Positions 35,934 to 41,944 of a DNA stretch of 64,000 bases are shown one piece after another. Under the pieces are notes generated by a model that made no database searches, was not told the DNA's origin, and worked only from the letters and a program-made list of their open reading frames with translations. Source of the DNA: Pedococcus badiiscoriae (GTDB taxonomy: Bacteria; Actinomycetota; Actinomycetes; Actinomycetales; Dermatophilaceae); assembly GCF_013408925.1 (NCBI RefSeq), contig NZ_JACCAB010000001.1:2976001-3040000 (forward strand), given 5' to 3'. How positions within the stretch are numbered: the stretch's first letter is position 1; every line of letters starts with the position of its first letter. Both the position numbers and the translations under genes were made by a program.

Positions 35934-37664
35934 GTGTTGCAAGCTGGCTGGGTCCTGGCAGGGGTCGCTTCCACCGCACTCTCAGCGCTGACGAAGATCG
36001 CCGTCCACGTCCCAGCGGGGCTTTCGGTGGTGGCCAACTTCGTCACCGTGTTGGTTCCCGCTGCGGCTGTCTTCATGTGGATTCGTGGTCGAAACCCGCT
36101 GGTCAAGGGCGCGCTCGATGCTGATCGCACGCAGACGGTCGGCCCCGTGCTCGAAGAATATGGAGGCCAGTCGCGGCGAGCTGCGCGGAAGCGGTGCGAG
36201 TCGCGCACGAAGCGAGTGCTCTCAGGGAGCGGCAGCCGAGATGTTGCCGACGAACTGCGATGGCTCGACGTAGACCCCGAAGACGAGAAGCTCAAAGACA
36301 AGAAGCTCAAAGGCAAGAAGCGCAAAGACCAGAAGGGCAAAGACGAGAAGGGCAAGGACGAGGAACTCGAACCCGTCCGTCCGGTCGCCATGTACGGGTT
36401 CGGGAGGTCTGACACCGCTGCCGAGCTCGCTGCGCTGAGCGCTGCATACCGGAAATACGCCGTTCGGCTTCGTGCCCGCGGCCTGCTGGGAGGGGGCTTC
36501 GCGCCGATCATCGGTCAGGAAGCCGAGATCGCTGACGCAACAGCGCGTCGACTTCAGACGACCGCAATGTTCGCGCTGGGGCGCGCGTCGTCGACGGAAG
36601 ACCCGACGCTGACCATCGCCCTACCCAAGCGAAAGACCCATCTGGCTCTCAGTCATATCGAGCAAGGGTCCGCGCCCGGGAACCACATCAACGTCCTCAC
36701 GGTCACCCACGTCCACGAGCGGGTCGTGCTGGCCGGACAGTTCAGTGAGTGGCTCGCAAACACAGATGATGTTCGCACCATCCCCGTCTCGCTCGAGCAG
36801 TCCGATCAGGAGCTCGTGGCGAAGAACATCACGGGCAAGACGTTCGATGGAGTCCTTCCCTGTTTCCGGGGCGCGCTCGTCGAGCGCGACCCCGCCAGTG
36901 GGTGGCGGCGCCTGCACCTCGAGCTGGCCGAAACCTCATACAGCGCCATCGTCGCCACGCAGTACCCGGGCAGCCGCGGCACCGGTCGAGCGCGAGAGGA
37001 GCTGAACCACGAGGCGAACGTCCTCACGCTCTCGTGCACACCGGTAACCAGCGACGGCTTCCTGGCCTTCGGGCGACGCTCCAAGCATGTGTTCAACGCC
37101 GGACTGCTGACCCCTGCCATCAACGGCAACCTCGAAATGCGCCAGCGCTTCGGCATCTTGTACGACGCCGACCGGGACGGGGTGCCAGACCCGCTCATCG
37201 CCCTGGCACGCGAGGCCAAGGAGGAGCTGGCGCTCGAGATGAGCACCGACCGATTCCGCATCCTCGGGTTGACCCACTTCGACTCGGCCGACGAGGTGGG
37301 CACCCACAGCTTGCTCACGACGTGCCGCGTGGAGGTGACAGCTGCTCATCTGGCTCGCCGGGCGGCCCTTGCGGACCCCGCTGAGGGGCTGTGGGAGCTG
37401 GACGACGATCTCTGGTTCCTTCCCGAGCGACCTCCGGGCGGTTCGCAGTCGGCAGACGAGTGGGTCGACAGCGTCCTGCGCTGGTCGCTCAACTCGCCAG
37501 ACCACACCCCCCACCTCACGAGCTCCCTGATCGCTCACAACTCAGGCGCCCTGTTTGAACGTTTCGGGTCGCCCGAGGGCGTGCAGGCGCATGTTGTGTC
37601 ACTGGTCGGGGAGGAGCCGAGCCCGCCGCCCGAGGGCCTCTTCCGTTTGACTCGTGGGGAATGA
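35934..37664 (+). CDS. Two-TM protein with Lys/Asp repeat and Nudix-like C-terminus
   Basis: A 576-residue protein of no family I can name. Two TM helices lie at about residues 4-24 and 29-50. A basic/acidic linker contains five pentapeptide repeats of the K-x-K-D-x type (residues 119-143). A large cytosolic region of about 430 residues follows. Near residues 418-434 the sequence ALAREAKEELALEM matches the RExxEExxL core of a Nudix box; the upstream Gly/Glu positions are not clearly conserved, so catalysis is doubtful. GTG 35934 is chosen because agggggac lies upstream and homology-like sequence begins there. Codon use is looser and AT content higher than in the flanking core genes. A role as a membrane-anchored nucleotide sensor or effector is inference from architecture. 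Confidence 0.6.
   Translation: MLQAGWVLAGVASTALSALTKIAVHVPAGLSVVANFVTVLVPAAAVFMWIRGRNPLVKGALDADRTQTVGPVLEEYGGQSRRAARKRCESRTKRVLSGSGSRDVADELRWLDVDPEDEKLKDKKLKGKKRKDQKGKDEKGKDEELEPVRPVAMYGFGRSDTAAELAALSAAYRKYAVRLRARGLLGGGFAPIIGQEAEIADATARRLQTTAMFALGRASSTEDPTLTIALPKRKTHLALSHIEQGSAPGNHINVLTVTHVHERVVLAGQFSEWLANTDDVRTIPVSLEQSDQELVAKNITGKTFDGVLPCFRGALVERDPASGWRRLHLELAETSYSAIVATQYPGSRGTGRAREELNHEANVLTLSCTPVTSDGFLAFGRRSKHVFNAGLLTPAINGNLEMRQRFGILYDADRDGVPDPLIALAREAKEELALEMSTDRFRILGLTHFDSADEVGTHSLLTTCRVEVTAAHLARRAALADPAEGLWELDDDLWFLPERPPGGSQSADEWVDSVLRWSLNSPDHTPHLTSSLIAHNSGALFERFGSPEGVQAHVVSLVGEEPSPPPEGLFRLTRGE
36288..36362 (+). repeat. 15-bp coding tandem repeat (five units)
   Basis: Five consecutive 15-bp units encode KLKDK, KLKGK, KRKDQ, KGKDE and KGKDE. 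The DNA is purine-rich (aag-ctc-aaa-gac type) and in-frame, so copy-number change would lengthen or shorten the charged linker without a frameshift. Confidence 0.8.
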
Positions 37665-37701
37665 GGCGCCTGACACCGTCAGACCGGAGCGCTGCACAGC
37701 G

Positions 37702-38322
37702 TCAGTACGTGTCGACTTCCACGAGGTCGACCCTGCGGTGGAACCGCATCCCGGCGCTGCCGCCGACGATGGCGCCGGCCAGGCTGGTGACAGCGGCGAG
37801 GACGAGTGCCACGATCCCCGCGGTGGTGAGGTCGGCTGACTTGATCGGCAGGCGCGGGAAGCTGTTCAGCTGTCCGAGCACGTCGTACTTGGTCCCCGCG
37901 ACGGCGCCGACGATGCCGACGATGAGTGCGATGACCAGGGCCCACAACCACACCGCAAGGCCCTGCTTGGCGCCGTTGAAACGAGCCATGCGACCGGCCA
38001 CGTAGCCGCCGCAGTAGTAGCTGACGAAGAGGATGACGGCCAGCGCCACCGCCCCCACGATGCCGACCGTTCCGACGTCCTTGGACGCCTTCGCGGCTGC
38101 CGCGGTCGCATCCGTCCCGGTGCCCAGCCCGACGGCGGTGCCCGCGGCCGCCAGGATCGCGGTGAGGATCACCGCCATACCCATGGCTGTGAGCCAGCCG
38201 AAGAAGGCGGATCCCAGCTTCATCCCGCCGAACCGTTCAGCCTGCGCTGCAACCCGCCTCTCGCCGTATGCCGCAGGCTCCTCGTCGCGCCCGAAGCTCT
38301 GGGTCTCGTCCGTGCTGGTCAT
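37702..38322 (-). CDS. Four-TM membrane protein, unknown function
   Basis: A 206-residue protein starting at ATG 38322, with a perfect aaggagg site 5 nt upstream, the best ribosome site in the window. A polar N-terminus of about 45 residues is followed by four TM helices (about 49-72, 97-118, 125-146 and 172-195), the first two separated by an Ala/Thr-rich loop. It resembles the YrzE/TIGR04086-type four-helix proteins in outline but I cannot confirm membership. It is convergent with the Nudix-like gene, 37 bp apart. The octamer CGGCATAC at its 5' part encodes Ala-Tyr. Confidence 0.65.
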   Translation of the reverse strand: MTSTDETQSFGRDEEPAAYGERRVAAQAERFGGMKLGSAFFGWLTAMGMAVILTAILAAAGTAVGLGTGTDATAAAAKASKDVGTVGIVGAVALAVILFVSYYCGGYVAGRMARFNGAKQGLAVWLWALVIALIVGIVGAVAGTKYDVLGQLNSFPRLPIKSADLTTAGIVALVLAAVTSLAGAIVGGSAGMRFHRRVDLVEVDTY

Positions 38323-38424
38323 GTGCGCCTCCTTGTGGTTCAGGGAAGTGGTGTCCAAGGGCTTGTCGCTCCACCTTGCTCCCCGTTGACCGCCCTGTCG
38401 AGTTGGCCAGCGCCGCATCGCTCG

Positions 38425-38468
38425 CAGGCGTCGAGCCGACTACCGCCAGGCGTCGAGCCGACTACCGC
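38425..38468 (-). repeat. 22-bp tandem duplication at the end of the HExxH gene
   Basis: The unit caggcgtcgagccgactaccgc is present twice (38425-38446 and 38447-38468). The second copy contains the TAG stop of the minus-strand HExxH gene, and the first repeats it downstream. The duplication therefore affects only the 3' end. Confidence 0.8.
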
Positions 38469-39343
38469 CAGCCGGTGGTGTGCACACCGCACCGGCCGAT
38501 GTCCGGCGCCCGGTCGGGACTCAGCACGGTCCGGACCGTCCAGCGGATCCGCCGGCGGGTGATCACCAGGAGCACTCCCACCCAGAGGGCGATCGCCCAG
38601 CCCTGGGGTCCTTTCGGCGGGTTGGGAGGCGGGGGATAGGCGCCGTCGAACAGACCGGCGGCCTGCTCGAAATGGTTCTCCGATCCCGGGTAGAGGGTGT
38701 TGTCCACGAGGTAGAGCACCGGCAGCAGGGCGATCCCTCCGACGATGCTGCACACCGCCCACTGGTCGACGTGTCGCGACTCGTGCTGGGCGAGGTCACG
38801 GGCCCGGATGGGGTTGATGCGCGGGACCGGGGAGGCCATGAACACCTCGCCGACCATGCTGCCCATGTGCCCCGCGGCCTGCGGGACGAAGGCCAGCGTG
38901 ATGGGCGGGTCACCCACGCTGCACAGCCCCCGACCAGGGGCCTGCGCGAACGCCAACGCGAGCCCGCTCACCGGTGCCGTCATCACGGAGCGGACCGTCG
39001 ACCACAGGGGCGGCCGCTTCGGAGCGCGTGGGTCGATGACGCGCCGGCCTTCCGCGATGGACGTGTCGGCGACGCAGGCAGGCAGCTGGCGGGCTCGCTG
39101 GGAGACCCGCAGGCCGAACCCGGAGACGGAGAGGAGAGCCAGGACCACCATCGCGACCAGCAGTCGCCGGTGACGGCGCTGGCAGAGGTCACAGGCGAGC
39201 ACCCGGCGTGGACGTAGCCAGCGGGTCCGGGGAAGCACGAGGAAGAGTCCGACCAGGCCGCCGCCGAGGAACGCCACAATCACCCACACGACCCGCATCG
39301 CCGCTGAGGTCGGCCGGCGACGGGGAGGGGCTGACTCAGCCAC
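38462..39343 (-). CDS. HExxH-motif membrane protein
   Basis: A 293-residue protein with TM helices at about 16-38, 60-78 and 208-224 and one near 262-276. In between is LAQHESRHVDQWAV, a zincin-type HExxH motif, followed about 35 residues later by NHFEQAAGLF, a plausible third (Glu) ligand. This suggests a membrane-linked minigluzincin-like metalloprotease or an inactive relative. The GTG at 39343 is preferred because gagg lies 5 nt upstream; ATG 39298 is an alternative. The N-terminal loop has a Cys pair (CDLCQRR), possibly metal-binding. The gene is divergent from pdtaR. Substrate and activity are unknown. Confidence 0.6.
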   Translation of the reverse strand: MAESAPPRRRPTSAAMRVVWVIVAFLGGGLVGLFLVLPRTRWLRPRRVLACDLCQRRHRRLLVAMVVLALLSVSGFGLRVSQRARQLPACVADTSIAEGRRVIDPRAPKRPPLWSTVRSVMTAPVSGLALAFAQAPGRGLCSVGDPPITLAFVPQAAGHMGSMVGEVFMASPVPRINPIRARDLAQHESRHVDQWAVCSIVGGIALLPVLYLVDNTLYPGSENHFEQAAGLFDGAYPPPPNPPKGPQGWAIALWVGVLLVITRRRIRWTVRTVLSPDRAPDIGRCGVHTTGWR

Positions 39344-39483
39344 CTTGTCCTCCCACTGCCAATGCCCTCGATCCGCGGGATCTCGGGCGGGACGCCCGGA
39401 CCCGCAGGGGGGACAGCCACCATCATCGTCGCTCTCGCGGTCCCCAACCAGCCTCCGGCAACCTGCCGTTAACGCGAGTCGCC

Positions 39484-39489
39484 TAGGCT
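39484..39489 (+). promoter_or_regulatory. Leaderless -10 box of pdtaR
   Basis: TAGGCT lies 6 nt before the GTG at 39496. The transcript would start at the initiation codon. Confidence 0.55.
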
Positions 39490-39495
39490 TCCGCC

Positions 39496-40107
39496 GTGAG
39501 CGAGACCGAGAACCCGACGCCCCCGCCGTCTGCACGCACCCGCATCCTCGTGGCCGAGGACGAAGCCCTCATCCGGCTCGACCTCGCGGAGATGCTCGTC
39601 GAGGCGGGCTACGACGTGGTCGGCCAGGCGAGCAACGGCGAGCAGGCCGTCGAGATGGCCACCGAGCTCGTCCCGGACCTCGTCATCATGGACGTCAAGA
39701 TGCCGGTCATGGACGGCATCACGGCGGCCGAGCAGATCGGTGCGGCTCGGATCTGTCCCGTCGTCATGCTCACGGCCTTCAGCCAGACCGAGCTCGTCGA
39801 GCGGGCCCGTGACGCGGGGGTGATGGCCTACATCGTCAAGCCGTTCACGGCCTCCGACCTCAGCCCCGCCATCGACATCGCCCGGCACCGCTGGACCGAG
39901 GTCAAGGCGCTCGAGCAGGAGATCAGCGACCTGGGGGAGCGGCTGGAGACCCGCAAGTCGGTCGACCGCGCCAAGGGCGTGCTCATGAAGAAGCTCAAGA
40001 TCAGCGAGGCCGAGGCGTTCCGCTGGATCCAGAAGACGGCGATGGACCGGCGGCTCGGTATGCGCGAGGTCGCCGACGCTGTCGTCGCGGGGATGGACAA
40101 GGCCTGA
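39496..40107 (+). CDS. pdtaR: ANTAR response regulator (PdtaR-like)
   Basis: A 203-residue regulator with a receiver domain (about 15-130) and a C-terminal ANTAR RNA-binding domain (about 140-198). The receiver shows acidic residues in LVAEDEALIRLD, phospho-acceptor Asp66 in LVIMDVKMPVMDG, and YIVKPF with the conserved Lys. The ANTAR part reads RAKGVLMKKLKISEAEAFRWIQ and MREVADAVV. In M. tuberculosis the orthologue Rv1626, phosphorylated by PdtaS, acts as an antiterminator at ANTAR hairpins. Its position between pyk and polA repeats that synteny. No sensor kinase of the PdtaS type is in the window. Confidence 0.92.
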   Translation: MSETENPTPPPSARTRILVAEDEALIRLDLAEMLVEAGYDVVGQASNGEQAVEMATELVPDLVIMDVKMPVMDGITAAEQIGAARICPVVMLTAFSQTELVERARDAGVMAYIVKPFTASDLSPAIDIARHRWTEVKALEQEISDLGERLETRKSVDRAKGVLMKKLKISEAEAFRWIQKTAMDRRLGMREVADAVVAGMDKA

Positions 40108-40109
40108 CC

Positions 40110-40667
40110 GTGGGTGTGGTGGTGCGCAGGGCGGCGTCGGCGGACTCCGAGGTCCTGGCGGAGGTGGCCGCGGCGACGTTCGCCCTGGCCTGCCCGCCGC
40201 ACATCACCCAGCGAGCCATCGACACGTTCATCGCGGAGGTGCTCTCGCAGGCGTGCTTCGACGCCTATCTCGCGGATCCGCAGCGGGACCTGTTCCTCTC
40301 CGTGGAGGATGGCGCGGGCGGCACGGGCGGGACGCCCGACACGGTGACGGGGTACGCGATGGTGGTGCACGGCGAGCCGACCGATGCCGACGTGCAGACC
40401 GCCATCACCCTGCGGCCGACGGCAGAGCTCAGCAAGATCTACGTCCTGCCCGACCACCATGGCGCAGGCACCAGCCGGCAGCTGATGGGGGCCGCGCTCG
40501 AGGCCGCTCGGGATCGGGGTGCGGTCGGTGTCTGGCTCGGGGTCAACCAGCAGAACGAGAGGGCCCAGAGGTTCTACCTCAAGAGTGGCTTTGCCAGGGT
40601 CGGGACCAAGCGCTTCCTCGTCGGGGACCGCTATGAGCACGACTACGTGTTCGAGCGTGCCCTGTGA
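40110..40667 (+). CDS. GNAT N-acetyltransferase
   Basis: A 185-residue GNAT protein. The acetyl-CoA motif A region is AELSKIYVLPDHHGAGTSRQLM (a GxGxSR-type P-loop in place of Q/RxxGxG/A), followed by VWLGVNQQNERAQRFYLKSGF, the typical motif B with its Tyr. The start is GTG 40110, two bases after the pdtaR stop, so it is in the pdtaR operon. The substrate is unknown; the C-terminal ending (VGDRYEHDYVFERAL) resembles the spermidine/amino-acid acetyltransferase group. Confidence 0.85.
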   Translation: MGVVVRRAASADSEVLAEVAAATFALACPPHITQRAIDTFIAEVLSQACFDAYLADPQRDLFLSVEDGAGGTGGTPDTVTGYAMVVHGEPTDADVQTAITLRPTAELSKIYVLPDHHGAGTSRQLMGAALEAARDRGAVGVWLGVNQQNERAQRFYLKSGFARVGTKRFLVGDRYEHDYVFERAL

Positions 40668-40812
40668 GCCGAGGAAAGTTGTTGAAGTCTTCACGAAGGC
40701 CCGCGAATGGGCCTAGAGTCCTGAGTCGGTCGCCTTTCGGGGCGCCACGGCCGCCGGGGGAGCCGTGTGCAGTGGTGAGGAGCAGTTCCATAGCGACGAT
40801 GGAGGTACCCCG

Positions 40813-41397
40813 GTGAGCCGTCCCGCGATCAGCGTCAAGCGTGTCTCCGCCGACGAGGAGCGCTCCTTCACCGAGCTGTGGCTCTCGTCCAGGGTCGAGG
40901 CCGGCATCAGCGCCGAGGTGGCTGCCCGGGCTGCGTCCGAGGGTCGGGTGGCGACCGCGCTGCGCCGCGAGGACGTCCGGGCGTACATCGCCACCACCGA
41001 GGGTCGCCCGGTCGGCTTCGCCGTCGCCGCCACCAGCCCGTTCTCGTCGCTCACCGACAACCCCTGCGTGACGATCGACCAGCTCTACGTCGTCCCCGAG
41101 GCGCGCAAGCACGGAGTGGCCCGCCAGCTGATGACGGCCGTGACCCTGTATGCCGACTCCCGCGGATGCGACCAGATCGGCTGCAACGTCCCGGCTCAGC
41201 ACCGCGAGGCCAACCGCTTCTTCGCCCGGCTGGGCTTCTCGTCCCAAGTGGTGCGCAGGGTCACCAGTGTGGCCGCGCTGCGTCGTCGGCTCGGTCAGGA
41301 CGAGTCGGGGCACAGCTCGCTCGAGGCACTGCTGCACCGTCGGCGCTCGCTGCGCGCTCGCGACCGCGCCAGCGCCGGCAGCCGCCTCGCCGGCTGA
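40813..41397 (+). CDS. GNAT N-acetyltransferase
   Basis: A 194-residue GNAT protein with DQLYVVPEARKHGVARQLMTAV as motif A and CNVPAQHREANRFFARLGFSSQ as motif B. The C-terminal tail is Arg/Ser-rich. GTG 40813 is preceded by a perfect GGAGGT 6 nt upstream, which fixes the start. A leader of about 90 nt lies between a TAGAGT -10-like box at 40714-40719 and the start and can fold around cacggc/gccgtg. It is probably transcribed from its own promoter rather than with the preceding GNAT gene. The substrate is unknown. Confidence 0.82.
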   Translation: MSRPAISVKRVSADEERSFTELWLSSRVEAGISAEVAARAASEGRVATALRREDVRAYIATTEGRPVGFAVAATSPFSSLTDNPCVTIDQLYVVPEARKHGVARQLMTAVTLYADSRGCDQIGCNVPAQHREANRFFARLGFSSQVVRRVTSVAALRRRLGQDESGHSSLEALLHRRRSLRARDRASAGSRLAG

Positions 41398-41481
41398 CGT
41401 CCAACCCCTGCCCCGGTAAGCCGCGGGATGGGCACACCGCGGCCCCCGGTACTCGGTGCGCTGTCCCGGGGGACTGCGCGC

Positions 41482-41925
41482 TCAGGCTCCGGGGGCGGCG
41501 TCGCGCAGCAGGCAGGTGATCCGGCAGGTGCAGGTGCGCCGGTCCTGGTCGTCCGTGATGACGATCTCGTAGGACGCGAGGGTGTTGCCCAACGACAGCG
41601 CGGTCGCCGTGCCGGTGACGAAGCCCGAGCGGGCGGCACGGTGGTGGGTCGCGTTGATGTCGAGACCCACGGCGATCCGTTCCGGGCCGGCGTGCAGAGC
41701 TGAGCCGATCGACCCGAGGGTCTCCGCGAGCACCACGGACGCCCCTCCGTGAAGGAGTCCGTAGGGCTGGGTGTTGCCCTCGACGGGCATCCTGGCCACG
41801 AGGCGCTCCGGCGAGGCCTCGAGCACCTCGATCTGCATGCGGTGCAGCAGGGAGTTCGGGTTCATCGACATCATCGCGTCGAGGGCGGCGGAGAAGTCAC
41901 TGGCGGTCGCGGGGCTGTCACTCAT
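41482..41925 (-). CDS. Hotdog-fold thioesterase (PaaI-like)
   Basis: A 147-residue hotdog protein of the PaaI/YbgC-like thioesterase family. The catalytic-type helix is TQPYGLLHGGASVVLAETLG, with an acidic residue on the hotdog helix, followed by GLDINATHHRAA, the strand that positions the acyl-CoA. It likely hydrolyses an aromatic or medium-chain acyl-CoA thioester in the cytosol. ATG 41925 is chosen over the in-frame TTG 41931. It is divergent from polA, with only 19 bp between starts, so the two promoters overlap. In mycobacteria a TesB-type thioesterase lies in the same neighbourhood. Confidence 0.85.
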   Translation of the reverse strand: MSDSPATASDFSAALDAMMSMNPNSLLHRMQIEVLEASPERLVARMPVEGNTQPYGLLHGGASVVLAETLGSIGSALHAGPERIAVGLDINATHHRAARSGFVTGTATALSLGNTLASYEIVITDDQDRRTCTCRITCLLRDAAPGA

Positions 41926-41931
41926 AACCAA

Positions 41932-41937
41932 TAGGCT
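41932..41937 (+). promoter_or_regulatory. Leaderless -10 box of polA
   Basis: TAGGCT lies 7 nt before the polA GTG at 41945. It sits within the 19-bp gap to the divergent thioesterase start, so polA must be transcribed leaderless or nearly so. Confidence 0.55.
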
Positions 41938-41944
41938 GCCATGC

